Notes under the pieces: generated by a model | The model's database searches: none | Seen by the model: only the letters and a program-made list of their open reading frames with translations | What the model was told of the DNA's origin: nothing | Shown here: one piece after another, positions 14,604 through 24,536 of the stretch | Layout: each line of letters opens with the position of its first letter | Numbering within the stretch: the stretch's first letter is position 1 | Position numbers and translations under genes: made by a program | Origin: Mycobacterium sp. 852002-10029_SCH5224772 | GTDB taxonomy: Bacteria; Actinomycetota; Actinomycetes; Mycobacteriales; Mycobacteriaceae | Direction: 5' to 3' | DNA length: 64,000 nt | NCBI RefSeq assembly: GCF_001667315.1 | Contig: NZ_LZHT01000015.1 | Coordinates: 62,001 to 126,000, forward strand

Positions 14604-17600
14604 GTCACCGTCACCTGTACCGCGGGCGAGTAGACCAGCCGCCCGGCGCAGCCGATGCGGACCAGCGCCCACCACTGGCCGGGTTCCAGCCAGGGCGGCG
14701 GGGTCAGGCGGAAGTCGAGGTCGACGGTGCCGCGGGCGGGCAGCACCGCGCCGAGCGCGGCGGGGCCCATCCATTCCCACGTGCCCCAGGGGCTGATCAG
14801 ATGCGCCTCGAGCGTCAGGTCGGCCCGGCCGTGGGTACCGACGGTGACGGTCAGGTCACCCGCTTCGCCGGGCCGCAACGTGACCCCGGTGGGCCCGTCG
14901 GCAAGGTAGACCAGCTCGCCGGGGTCGACCGGCCCGCCGCCCACGGTCACCACGCACACGTCCTCCACCCCCTGCCGCCAGGGGGCCGGGATTTCATCCC
15001 CGGTGAGGCGCAGCTCGGCCCGGACCGGGTAGAGACCCGGTGCGGCGCGGGCCGGGACCGACACCACCACGTCGGCCTCCAGGTGGCCGCCGCTGCACAG
15101 GGTGAAGGGCAGCTCCGCCGGTGCGGCAGACCAGCCGTCCGGACACGCCAGGACGACCGCGCCGCGCAGCGTGGCGTCGCTGCAGTCGCTGGCCGCGGTG
15201 AGACGCATGGTCACCTGGGCGCCGGGCTGCGCGCTGATCAGCGTCGGGTGCAGGTGGGCGACCGCCGGCAACCCACCGAGCGGCGCGGGGCCCCGGTTGT
15301 GCAGCCAGTAGCGGGCGTACAGGGGTTGGGCAACCTCGGCCTGCGGTGCCAGCCCGACGGCGGGCGACGGCGCGGCGGGCGTGTCGAGGCGGGCGAGCAC
15401 GGTCGCCACCTGGTAGCCGTGCAGGTCGACCGAATCCAGGCGCTCGGCTGGGCGTTCCAGGAGATCGGCGCGCCGCAGCTCGCCGATCGCCGCGAAGTCC
15501 GAGCCGAGGACGACGCGGGTGGCCGCACCGGTCGTTTCCACCAACCGCAGCGCGACCGCGTTGGGGTCGAGCGGCGCCGCGCTGCCCGCGGTCAGTGGAT
15601 TGCCGGCCGCCTTGAGGGCCGCCAGGTGCACCGATTCGGCCTGCTCGACGTGTAGCAGCGAACCGGCCGGCGGCAGCGCGCCGGGGCCCCGGCCCCCGGC
15701 GACGGCGAGGAGCGGCTGGGAGAACTGCGCGCTGCGGGCGGGGATTTCGGCGCGCCGCCAGTCGCCCCGTCCGCTGACTAAGGCGTAGTCGAAATCATGG
15801 GTCCAGTGCTGAAGCTGGAAGTTGGAGCCGTCCGGCGCGGTGCGGCGCGGGTCGTCGATCCAGATGCCCGACGGCCAGCCGGTGCAGGAGCGCATCAGCG
15901 CGGTGTGCAGGGTGCCCTCGGTGTCGACGGCGAAGCTGGGCACCCCCCGGTTGAGCAGGGCGACGGTGCGATCCTCGAACGCATCCGCTCCCGACGGGTG
16001 TTGCTGCGCGACGACGATCTCGGCGTCACGCAGGTCCTCGGCCACCGACGCGATCCCCGCCCGCAGGCCCTGCTCGTCGCGGCCGTCGATCACCAGCACC
16101 GGCAGCGCCCGCAGTCCGCGCAGGTCGGCGCCGGGCGCCCACACCGCGGCCAGCGGCGTCTCGGCGGGCACCCACACCCTGGCCCGGCCGGTCGCCGCCA
16201 GCTGGCGGTCCAGTTCGGTGGCGTACATCGGATCGGCGTGGGCCAGCACATCCTTGGTGAAGGCGTTGCGACCCGGCCCGCCCAGCGCGATCCGCACGTC
16301 GGGCAGGTTGGAATCCACCTCGAGGTGGCCGTAGCGCGGCTTGTCCGCGGCGCTGCAGGTGGCCGTGACGCCGGCGCGGACCAGCGCCACCATCAGCTCG
16401 CGGGCCAGCGGCGCGGACATCGTCTCCGCCGGCGACACCACCTCGGCGACCGAGATCGCCCGCACACCGGCCCCCGACACCCGGACCCGGGCCGCCGAGG
16501 ACAGGCCGAACCAGCCGTACGCGGGGTTGTCCAACGTCCAGAGGTGCCGGGCGGTGTCCACCGAGCGGGAGCCGTCGGGGGCGGCGTGCAGCAGCGCGAA
16601 CCCCCGGCCGACGACGGCGTCGCCTACCTCGCTGACCGGCATGGCGCCCGGCACCGGGCACGGCCAGCGCAGCCGCACCAGCTGATCGGCGCCGGTGAAC
16701 TCGTCGATCGTGGTGCGGCAGTCCACCCGCGGGACTCCCCGCCACAGCGTCAGGGTTTTGGTGTAACGCAGCAGCGTGCCGATCCGGCCGCGCACCACCA
16801 CCCGCTGGCCGAGCGGACCGTGGTAGGCCTGCACCCGCGCCCGCGATTCCGACGAACACACCACCGGCCCCCTGGGCAGCAGATGCCACGGGCCCTCGCC
16901 CTGGCTCGGGTGCGACGGGTATTCCTCGTAGACGGCGAGCTCGTTGCCCACCCGGCCCTCGGCGATCAGCTCGCGGCCGTCGTCGATCAGCGAGGCGACC
17001 GCCCCGCCGCGGGCCGCGTCGACCTCGAGCCGGTAGTGCTCGTTGGCGATCACCGCTCCCGGCGCCGGCGCCCAGCCGCGCGCCCCGTCATCGGTGGGAA
17101 CCAGCCGATAGGCCCGCCAGCCCAGCGACGGGACGTCGCGGGCCAGCCAGGTGACCGAGCTGCCGCCGTGCTCGACAAGCGCGGGCAGCTCGGCGCCGTC
17201 GGCGTCCAGCACCCGCACGCCCGCGCGCAGCGGCGGGTCGACCCGGGCGGTGACGAGGTCGTCGCGCCGGTGGGCCAGCGGGTTCCACACGACCACGTCC
17301 CCCTCGACCGCACCGGACAGCAGCGCCAGCGAGTTGTCCCGGGCCGCGCGGCCCAACTCCCACGCGTCGCGCCAGCCAGTCAGCAGGTCGAGGTAGACCT
17401 GGTCGGATTCCGAGCCGGTGATCGCGTCGTGGTGTGCGCCGTAGGCCAGCTGCACCCACGCCTTGGCCAGGGCGGCATGCGGGTAGTGGGCGCCGGCCAT
17501 CAGCGCCGCGAACACCGCGAAGCGCTCGGCGGCCAAGACGGCGTTCTCCGCGGCCCGGTTGGCTTGCTTGGTGTCGATGTAGGACACGTCCTTGCCGGTG

Positions 17601-18781
17601 TAGATCGGGTTCATGTCCCGGGTCTGCGGTGACGGCGCGCAACCGCGCTGCGCCAGCTCCGCGCGGACCGCCGCGAAGAACTCGCGCGGCAGGGCGCACC
17701 TGAATCGCGGCCAGGTGTAGCGGGCCGCCCAGTCGCGATGGATCGCGGTGACCCACGTGTTGGGTGGGGTGTAGTCGGTGCCGACGGGCAGCAGCACGTT
17801 GCGGGTCAGCGCCACCTTTTTGAGCTGATCGAACAGCTCGTACGTGGCGTCCTCGGCGTCGCTCAGCGACGTCGCGGAGTCCATCCACCAGCCCGCCGAG
17901 TAGTGCGCGGGCATGTAGTGGGTGAGCAGGCCGCGACCCGACGGCGAGATCCACTCGAACTCGCTGCAGAACTGCATGCCGCCCAGGCCGCCGTCGCTGT
18001 GCATCGGGCCCCACTGGTGGTGCGGTCCCCGCGCCCACGAACTCGACGTCAGTCCGGCGTCGGCGGCCAGCCCCGGGAACTGCGGGTCGTGGCCGAACAC
18101 GTCCAGCTGCCACGCGGTCGCCGGGTCGGCACCCAGCACGCCGCGCTGGAAACCCATGCCGTGCACCAGGTTTCGGATCGTCGTTTCCGGGCTGGTGAGG
18201 TTGGTGTTGGGTTCGTTGTAGGTGCCGCCCATCACCTCGACGCGGCCCTGCGCGATGAGCCGGCGCAGGTCGGCGCGGTCTTCGGGGCGGGTGTCCCAGT
18301 ACGGCTTGAGGTAATCCACCTCGGCGAGCACGAACTTGTATTCGGGCTCGCGGCGCGCCATCTCCAGGTGTGCGTGCACGAGCTCGAAGCCGTTGGTCTG
18401 CCGGGCCCGCCCCGGCGGGTCCTCGGTCCATGCGCTGGTGTAGGCGCCCTGCGTGTTCCACCACACCGGGTCGTAGTGGAAGTGACTGACCATGAACATG
18501 GTCCAGCCGGGCTCGGCGATGATGAAGTCGAACGGCAGGTGGGCGCCGCCGGCGCGCACCTGCGCGGACCGTCGCTCGCCCACCACGGGACGCCGCACGT
18601 CGACCGGGACCTCGATCACGTCGCGGCCGGGCTCGGCGAGGACCTCCCCGCTCAGCCCGTCGCCGTCGACGCGGATCGGCGTCGGCGCGGCGCACCCCTC
18701 GACCGTGACCCGCACCAGCTGCAGCGGGACGTCCGGCGGCCCGACGAAAAGCTCGGTCGCGTGCGCCGAAACCAGCTGCAT
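14600..18781 (-). CDS. GH38-family alpha-mannosidase (Rv0648-like)
   Basis: Large glycoside hydrolase of 1393 residues that should release alpha-linked mannose. No signal peptide is seen, so it is probably cytoplasmic. The GH38 zinc ligands are recognisable as His102 and Asp104 (SHFHYDPVWW), nucleophile Asp227 (WQLDVFGHD) and the later His in YGAHHDAITGSESDQ. The C-terminal half holds the beta-sandwich domains of the family, and an extra C-terminal beta-rich part (NEW3-like, about residues 1130-1390) makes it longer than the 1215-residue Rv0648. It is first in a coupled run with the SurA-like protein and ROK kinase, suggesting a mannoside-degradation unit. It is divergent from the DinB-like gene. 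Confidence 0.92.
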   Translation of the reverse strand: MQLVSAHATELFVGPPDVPLQLVRVTVEGCAAPTPIRVDGDGLSGEVLAEPGRDVIEVPVDVRRPVVGERRSAQVRAGGAHLPFDFIIAEPGWTMFMVSHFHYDPVWWNTQGAYTSAWTEDPPGRARQTNGFELVHAHLEMARREPEYKFVLAEVDYLKPYWDTRPEDRADLRRLIAQGRVEVMGGTYNEPNTNLTSPETTIRNLVHGMGFQRGVLGADPATAWQLDVFGHDPQFPGLAADAGLTSSSWARGPHHQWGPMHSDGGLGGMQFCSEFEWISPSGRGLLTHYMPAHYSAGWWMDSATSLSDAEDATYELFDQLKKVALTRNVLLPVGTDYTPPNTWVTAIHRDWAARYTWPRFRCALPREFFAAVRAELAQRGCAPSPQTRDMNPIYTGKDVSYIDTKQANRAAENAVLAAERFAVFAALMAGAHYPHAALAKAWVQLAYGAHHDAITGSESDQVYLDLLTGWRDAWELGRAARDNSLALLSGAVEGDVVVWNPLAHRRDDLVTARVDPPLRAGVRVLDADGAELPALVEHGGSSVTWLARDVPSLGWRAYRLVPTDDGARGWAPAPGAVIANEHYRLEVDAARGGAVASLIDDGRELIAEGRVGNELAVYEEYPSHPSQGEGPWHLLPRGPVVCSSESRARVQAYHGPLGQRVVVRGRIGTLLRYTKTLTLWRGVPRVDCRTTIDEFTGADQLVRLRWPCPVPGAMPVSEVGDAVVGRGFALLHAAPDGSRSVDTARHLWTLDNPAYGWFGLSSAARVRVSGAGVRAISVAEVVSPAETMSAPLARELMVALVRAGVTATCSAADKPRYGHLEVDSNLPDVRIALGGPGRNAFTKDVLAHADPMYATELDRQLAATGRARVWVPAETPLAAVWAPGADLRGLRALPVLVIDGRDEQGLRAGIASVAEDLRDAEIVVAQQHPSGADAFEDRTVALLNRGVPSFAVDTEGTLHTALMRSCTGWPSGIWIDDPRRTAPDGSNFQLQHWTHDFDYALVSGRGDWRRAEIPARSAQFSQPLLAVAGGRGPGALPPAGSLLHVEQAESVHLAALKAAGNPLTAGSAAPLDPNAVALRLVETTGAATRVVLGSDFAAIGELRRADLLERPAERLDSVDLHGYQVATVLARLDTPAAPSPAVGLAPQAEVAQPLYARYWLHNRGPAPLGGLPAVAHLHPTLISAQPGAQVTMRLTAASDCSDATLRGAVVLACPDGWSAAPAELPFTLCSGGHLEADVVVSVPARAAPGLYPVRAELRLTGDEIPAPWRQGVEDVCVVTVGGGPVDPGELVYLADGPTGVTLRPGEAGDLTVTVGTHGRADLTLEAHLISPWGTWEWMGPAALGAVLPARGTVDLDFRLTPPPWLEPGQWWALVRIGCAGRLVYSPAVQVTVT

Positions 18782-18821
18782 CCCCGCACTTTACGGCGTG
18801 AGAGCGAACTACGATCGGACA

Positions 18822-19427
18822 ATGCCCGCCCTCGCCCGGCCAGTGGCCGACGAACGCAGCGCCCTGCGCGAATTCCTCGCGTTCCACCAGAGCGCGTACT
18901 TCGCCGTGTCACTCGGCCTCACCGACGAACAGGCCCGGTCCACGCCCTCGGTCAGTGCGTTGTCGATCGGCGGGCTGATCAAGCACGCCACCGGGATGCA
19001 GCGCAGCTGGATGGCGCGCGTCGCCGCCGCGCCCGACGCGCCGCCGAAAGACACCCGCCCGTTCGACCAGATCAGCAAGGAGTTCGCGGACCAGCACGTG
19101 ATGGCGCCCGACGAGACGCTGGACGGGCTGCTGCGGGCGTTCGAGACGCAGAACGCGACGACGTTGCGGCTAGCCGAGACCGCGGACCTCGACGCCGCGG
19201 TGCCCGTGCCGCGGGACATCCCGTGGTTCCCCAAGGACCAGCAGGCGTGGTCGGTGCGCTGGGTGATCCTGCACGTGATCAATGAGCTGGCGCGGCACGC
19301 CGGGCATGCCGACATCATCCGAGAGACGATCGACGGCGCCACCATGTATGAGCTGATCGCCGGACTCGAGGGCTGGTCGATCCAGGGGTGGGTGCAGCCG
19401 TGGCGAAGCGGGGATCGGCCCCGGTAG
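18822..19427 (+). CDS. DinB/DUF664-family putative metal-dependent protein
   Basis: Protein of 201 residues with the four-helix DinB-like pattern. Putative metal-binding histidines are His55 (GGLIKHATGMQRSW) and His159/His162 (HVINELARHAGHADIIRE). The family includes mycothiol- or bacillithiol-dependent transferases and detoxification proteins; which role applies here is not evident. The ATG reading MPALARPVADERS is chosen. The open frame continues far upstream, but that part lies over the mannosidase gene and is a shadow. It is divergent from the mannosidase with only 40 nt between start codons, and is followed by the UbiB-type kinase. Confidence 0.85.
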   Translation: MPALARPVADERSALREFLAFHQSAYFAVSLGLTDEQARSTPSVSALSIGGLIKHATGMQRSWMARVAAAPDAPPKDTRPFDQISKEFADQHVMAPDETLDGLLRAFETQNATTLRLAETADLDAAVPVPRDIPWFPKDQQAWSVRWVILHVINELARHAGHADIIRETIDGATMYELIAGLEGWSIQGWVQPWRSGDRPR

Positions 19428-19467
19428 AGATTGGGACTTGCCAGTACCGATTTGGCAGACTGCTGGA

Positions 19468-20814
19468 ATGAGTTCTACCAAACATCGCGACGTGGCCAAG
19501 CTCGACCGGGTGCCGTTGCCGGTCGAAGCGGCCCGGGTAGCGGTGACAGGTTGGCAGGCCACCCGCTTCGCCGCTCGCATCGTCACCGCGCTGCCCGGCC
19601 GGGGGCGGTGGCAGCAGAAGGTGATCAAACAGCTCCCCCAGACCTTCGCCGACCTGGGACCGACGTACGTCAAGTTCGGGCAGATCATCGCGTCCAGCCC
19701 CGGGGCGTTCGGCGAATCGCTGTCCCGGGAGTTCCGCGGCCTGCTGGACCGGGTGCCGCCCGCCGACCCCGGCGAGGTGCACAAGCTGTTCATCGAGGAG
19801 CTCGGGGGCGACCCGTCCGAGCTGTTCGCCAGCTGGGACGAGGTGCCGTTCGCGTCGGCCTCGATCGCCCAGGTGCACTACGCGACCCTGCACAGCGGTG
19901 AGGAGGTCGTCGTCAAGATCCAGCGGCCGGGCATTCGCCGCCGGGTCGCCGCCGACCTGCAGATTCTCAAGCGCTTCGCCCAGGCCGTCGAGGTGGCCAA
20001 GCTGGGCCGGCGGCTGTCCGCGCAGGACGTCGTCGCCGACTTCTCCGACAACCTGGCCGAGGAGCTGAATTTCCGGCTGGAGGCGCAGTCGATGGAAGCG
20101 TGGGTGTCGCACCTGCACGCCTCCCCGCTGGGCCGCAACATCCGGGTGCCGCAGGTCTATTGGGACTTCACCAGTGACCGGGTGCTGACGATGGAGCGGG
20201 TGTCCGGCATCCGCATCGACGACGTCGCCGCCATCCGCAAGGCGGGGTTCGAGGGCGTCGAGCTGGTCAAGGCGCTGCTGTTCTCGCTTTTCGAAGGCGG
20301 GCTGCGGCACGGGCTGTTCCACGGCGACCTGCATGCGGGCAACCTCTACGTCGACGAGCAGGGCCGCATCGTCTTCTTCGACTTCGGCATCATGGGCCGC
20401 ATCGATCCCCGCACCAGGTGGCTGCTGCGCGAATTGGTGTACGCGCTGCTGGTCAAGAAGGACCACGCCGCGGCGGGCAAGATCGTGGTGCTGATGGGCG
20501 CCGTCGGCACCATGAAGCCCGAAGCCGAGGCCGCCAAGGATCTGGAAAAGTTCGCCACCCCGCTGACCATGTCGACGCTGGGCGACATGTCGTACGCCGA
20601 CATCGGCCGCCAGCTGTCGACGCTGGCGGACGCCTACGACGTCAAGCTGCCGCGCGAGCTGGTGCTGATCGGCAAGCAATTCCTCTATGTCGAGCGCTAC
20701 ATGAAGCTGCTGGCACCCAGCTGGCAGATGATGGCGGATCCGCAATTGACGGGGTATTTCGCGAACTTCATGGTCGAAGTCAGCCGCGAACACTCCTCCG
20801 ACGTCGAGGTATAG
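19468..20814 (+). CDS. ABC1/UbiB-family atypical protein kinase-like ATPase (Rv0647c-like)
   Basis: Member of the UbiB/COQ8 family, 448 residues. The family KxGQ motif is present in LGPTYVKFGQIIASSP, the Ala-rich nucleotide loop in FASASIAQVH, the catalytic HGDLHAGNLYV, and the DFG-like FFDFGIMG. UbiB proteins act as ATPases in membrane quinone or lipid metabolism. Mycobacteria use menaquinone, so the precise target here is unknown. The ATG reading MSSTKHRDVAKL is preferred; a TTG ten codons upstream is an alternative. It precedes lipG by 9 nt and is probably co-transcribed with it. Confidence 0.93.
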   Translation: MSSTKHRDVAKLDRVPLPVEAARVAVTGWQATRFAARIVTALPGRGRWQQKVIKQLPQTFADLGPTYVKFGQIIASSPGAFGESLSREFRGLLDRVPPADPGEVHKLFIEELGGDPSELFASWDEVPFASASIAQVHYATLHSGEEVVVKIQRPGIRRRVAADLQILKRFAQAVEVAKLGRRLSAQDVVADFSDNLAEELNFRLEAQSMEAWVSHLHASPLGRNIRVPQVYWDFTSDRVLTMERVSGIRIDDVAAIRKAGFEGVELVKALLFSLFEGGLRHGLFHGDLHAGNLYVDEQGRIVFFDFGIMGRIDPRTRWLLRELVYALLVKKDHAAAGKIVVLMGAVGTMKPEAEAAKDLEKFATPLTMSTLGDMSYADIGRQLSTLADAYDVKLPRELVLIGKQFLYVERYMKLLAPSWQMMADPQLTGYFANFMVEVSREHSSDVEV

Positions 20815-20823
20815 GAGCGCGCG

Positions 20824-21729
20824 GTGCAGGTCCGCACGGGACACGCCATATCAGGCGACCTGAAGCTGTACTACGAGGACATGGGCGACATCGACGACCC
20901 GCCCGTCCTGCTCATCATGGGGCTGGGGGCCCAGCTGGTGCTGTGGCGGACCGCGTTCTGCGAAAAGCTGGTCGACCGCGGCCTGCGGGTCATCCGGTAC
21001 GACAACCGCGACGTCGGCCTGTCCAGCAAGACCCGGCATGTCAGCGCGGGACAGCCGCTGGCGACGCGGCTGGCCCGGTCCTGGCTGGGTCTGCCCAGCC
21101 AGGCGACGTACAAGCTCGAGGACATGGCCGACGACGCCGCGGCCGTGCTGGATCATCTGGGCATCGACCGCGCCCACATCGTGGGCGCGTCGATGGGCGG
21201 CATGATCGCCCAGATCTTCGCCGCACGGTTCCGTGAGCGGACCACCACCCTGGCGATCATCTTCTCCAGCAACAATTCGGCCCTGCTACCGCCGCCGGCA
21301 CCGCGGGCGTTGCTGGCGCTGCTGAAGGGGCCGGCGCCGAACTCGCCGCGCGAGGTGATCATCGACAACGCGGTGCGGGTCGGCAAGATCATCGGGAGCC
21401 CGCGCTACCGGTTGCCCGACGAGCGGGCCCGCGCCGAGGCCGCCGAGGGGTACGACCGCAACTACTACCCGCAGGGCGTCGCGCGGCATTTCGCCGCGGT
21501 GCTGGGCAGCGGCAGCCTGCGGCGCTACAACCGCGGGACCATCGCCCCCACCGTGGTGATCCACGGCCGGGCGGACAAATTGATGCGGCCGTTCGGCGGC
21601 CGCGCGGTGGCGCGGGCCATCGACGGCGCCCGATTGGTGTTATTCGACGGGATGGGTCATGATCTGCCACAGCAGTTGTGGGATCAGGTGGTTGGCGTAC
21701 TGACAAGCAACTTCGGCGAGGCGTATTGA
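20824..21729 (+). CDS. lipG: Alpha/beta-hydrolase, probable lipase/esterase LipG
   Basis: Serine hydrolase of 301 residues, the same length as M. tuberculosis LipG. The nucleophile elbow is GASMGG with Ser123. A likely acid is the Asp in VVIHGRADKLM, and the catalytic His is in DGMGHDLPQQLW. It starts with GTG. No signal peptide is obvious. Its place between the UbiB-type gene and mmaA1 is as in M. tuberculosis, which links it by context to envelope lipid metabolism. The natural substrate is unknown. Confidence 0.92.
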   Translation: MQVRTGHAISGDLKLYYEDMGDIDDPPVLLIMGLGAQLVLWRTAFCEKLVDRGLRVIRYDNRDVGLSSKTRHVSAGQPLATRLARSWLGLPSQATYKLEDMADDAAAVLDHLGIDRAHIVGASMGGMIAQIFAARFRERTTTLAIIFSSNNSALLPPPAPRALLALLKGPAPNSPREVIIDNAVRVGKIIGSPRYRLPDERARAEAAEGYDRNYYPQGVARHFAAVLGSGSLRRYNRGTIAPTVVIHGRADKLMRPFGGRAVARAIDGARLVLFDGMGHDLPQQLWDQVVGVLTSNFGEAY

Positions 21730-21748
21730 GCCAAAAAGCATGCCGTAG

Positions 21749-22678
<930 letters not shown>

Positions 22679-22842
22679 CGTCGGCGGAAAAGTAGACTTT
22701 GCCTCCGCGGTCGGCCCCGCGACGCGCGCTGCACCCTTAGGAACCGATGCCTCGACGTTGGGTATCGTTGCTGGTCACACGAGACCCCTCGATCCGTGCG
22801 TGGATATAGGCAGTGATCGTCATCCAGGAGAACAGGACCAAA

Positions 22843-23739
22843 ATGGCTGAGCAACCGACTGGCCCGACGAAGACGCGGACGCGCTCGGAGGACATTCAGG
22901 CGCATTACGACGTCTCCGACGATTTCTTCGGCCTGTTCCAGGACCCGTCGCGGATCTACAGCTGCGCCTACTTCGAGCGCGACAACATGAGCCTGGAAGA
23001 CGCCCAGTACGCCAAGATCGACCTCAACCTCGACAAGCTGGACCTCAAGCCGGGCATGACCCTGCTGGACATCGGCTGCGGCTGGGGCACCACCATGAAA
23101 CGCGCCGTCGAGCGGTTCGACGTCAACGTCATCGGCCTGACCCTGTCCAAGAACCAGCACGCGCGCAGCCGGGAGTTGCTCGGCTCGATCGACAGCGGCC
23201 GCTCGCGTGAGGTGCGGCTGCAGAACTGGGAGGACTTCTCCGAGCCGGTCGACCGCATCGTGTCGATCGAGGCCTTCGAGCACTTCGGTCACGAAAACTA
23301 CGACGACTTCTTCAAGCGGACCTTCGACATCATGCCCGACGACGGCCGGATGACCGTCCAGAGCAGTGTCAGCTACCACCCGTACGACCTGGCCGCGCGC
23401 GGCAAGAAGCTGAGCTTCGAGACGGCGCGGTTCATCAAGTTCATCGTCACCGAGATCTTCCCCGGCGGCCGGCTGCCCACCACCCAGATGATGGTCGATC
23501 ACGGCGTGAAGGCTGGTTTCGTTGTGCCCGAACCGCTTTCGCTGCGGCCGCACTACATCAAGACCCTGCACATCTGGGGTGACACACTCGAGTCCAACCG
23601 GGATAAGGCCATCGAGGTCACCTCCGAAGAGGTGTACAACCGCTACATCAAGTACCTGCGCGGCTGCGAGCACTATTTCGGTGACGAGATGCTCGACGTC
23701 AGCCTGGTGACCTACGTCAAGCCGGGCGCGGCCGCCTGA
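22843..23739 (+). CDS. mmaA4: Hydroxymycolate synthase MmaA4 (Hma)
   Basis: SAM-dependent enzyme of 298 residues that installs the methyl-hydroxyl group from which keto (and, where MmaA3 exists, methoxy) mycolates derive. It matches M. tuberculosis MmaA4 closely in its diagnostic parts: [40 protein letters not shown] and the C-terminal [10 protein letters not shown]. The SAM motif is GCGWG at residues 78-82. The ATG at [10 protein letters not shown] is preferred, with AGGAGAACAGGA just upstream; a GTG ten codons earlier is possible. A 164-nt gap separates it from mmaA1, so it may have its own promoter. No mmaA3 or mmaA2 follows. Confidence 0.93.
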   Translation: MAEQPTGPTKTRTRSEDIQAHYDVSDDFFGLFQDPSRIYSCAYFERDNMSLEDAQYAKIDLNLDKLDLKPGMTLLDIGCGWGTTMKRAVERFDVNVIGLTLSKNQHARSRELLGSIDSGRSREVRLQNWEDFSEPVDRIVSIEAFEHFGHENYDDFFKRTFDIMPDDGRMTVQSSVSYHPYDLAARGKKLSFETARFIKFIVTEIFPGGRLPTTQMMVDHGVKAGFVVPEPLSLRPHYIKTLHIWGDTLESNRDKAIEVTSEEVYNRYIKYLRGCEHYFGDEMLDVSLVTYVKPGAAA

Positions 23740-23833
23740 ATTTCCGCAGCGTCTGTCGGATTGGCGCTGCGCGGTTCGTCGAGTAGGTAGAGAGTGGAGC
23801 AGACGGCTTCGCTCACTACCGGAGGTGACGACC

Positions 23834-24532
23834 ATGCAGTACTTCGCCTTGTTGATCAGCAACGAGCAAGACCGTACGCCCGACGATGCCGCCGCCGCGA
23901 TGGCAGCATTCGAGAGCTTTCACGCCAAAGCCGGGCCGGCGATCAAAGCCGGTGACGCGCTGGCGCCCGCCGCGGACGCGGTGGCCATCACCGGCGGTCC
24001 GGATGCGCCGACGGTCACCGACGGGCCCTTCGCCGAGGCCGCCGAGGTGGCTTGCGGTTATTACGTCTTCGAAGCCGAAAACCTCGACGAGGCGCTGGCA
24101 CTGGCGCGCGATGTCCCGGTCGCCGCGTTCGGCGCGGTGGAGCTGTGGCCGGTGGTCCACGCCGTCGAGCCGTCCCGCGCGCTCACCGGCAACGACTGGC
24201 TCGCACTGCTGGCCGAACCCGCCGAATCCGCGCATACGCCGGGCACGCCCGAGTGGGAGGCGGTGGCGGCCAAGCACGTCGATCTGCACGCCGCCGCCGG
24301 TGATCACGTGATCGGCGGCGCCGCGCTGCACGACCGGTCCACGGCCACGACCGTGCGGGTGCGCGACGGCGAGGTCCTCATCACCGACGGGCCATACGCG
24401 GAGGGCGCCGAAATCGCCACGGGCATCTACCTGTTGAGCGCCGCGGATCGCGACGAGGCCGTCAAGATCGCATCGATGATCCCCGCCTCGGCAGTGCACC
24501 TGCGCCAGCTGGCGGGGGTCTCCGGCCTGTAA
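23834..24532 (+). CDS. Tandem YCII/DGPF-domain protein
   Basis: Protein of 232 residues made of two YCII-related domains. The family motif DGPF is at residues 63-66 (VTDGPFAEAAEVACGYY) and recurs as DGPY at 185-188 (ITDGPYAEGAEIATGIY). The domains share the dimeric ferredoxin-like YCII fold. DGPF proteins are typically encoded beside ECF42 sigma factors, and the next gene, 4 nt away, is such a sigma factor. The ATG has GGAGGTG 6 nt upstream. The activity is unknown. Most DGPF proteins have one domain, so the fusion is notable. Confidence 0.9.
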   Translation: MQYFALLISNEQDRTPDDAAAAMAAFESFHAKAGPAIKAGDALAPAADAVAITGGPDAPTVTDGPFAEAAEVACGYYVFEAENLDEALALARDVPVAAFGAVELWPVVHAVEPSRALTGNDWLALLAEPAESAHTPGTPEWEAVAAKHVDLHAAAGDHVIGGAALHDRSTATTVRVRDGEVLITDGPYAEGAEIATGIYLLSAADRDEAVKIASMIPASAVHLRQLAGVSGL

Positions 24533-24536
24533 GCAG

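Noticed and set aside
15797..17632. 611-codon open frame opposite the alpha-mannosidase
   Set aside because: It is a mirror frame of a clear GH38 gene and has no recognisable domain.
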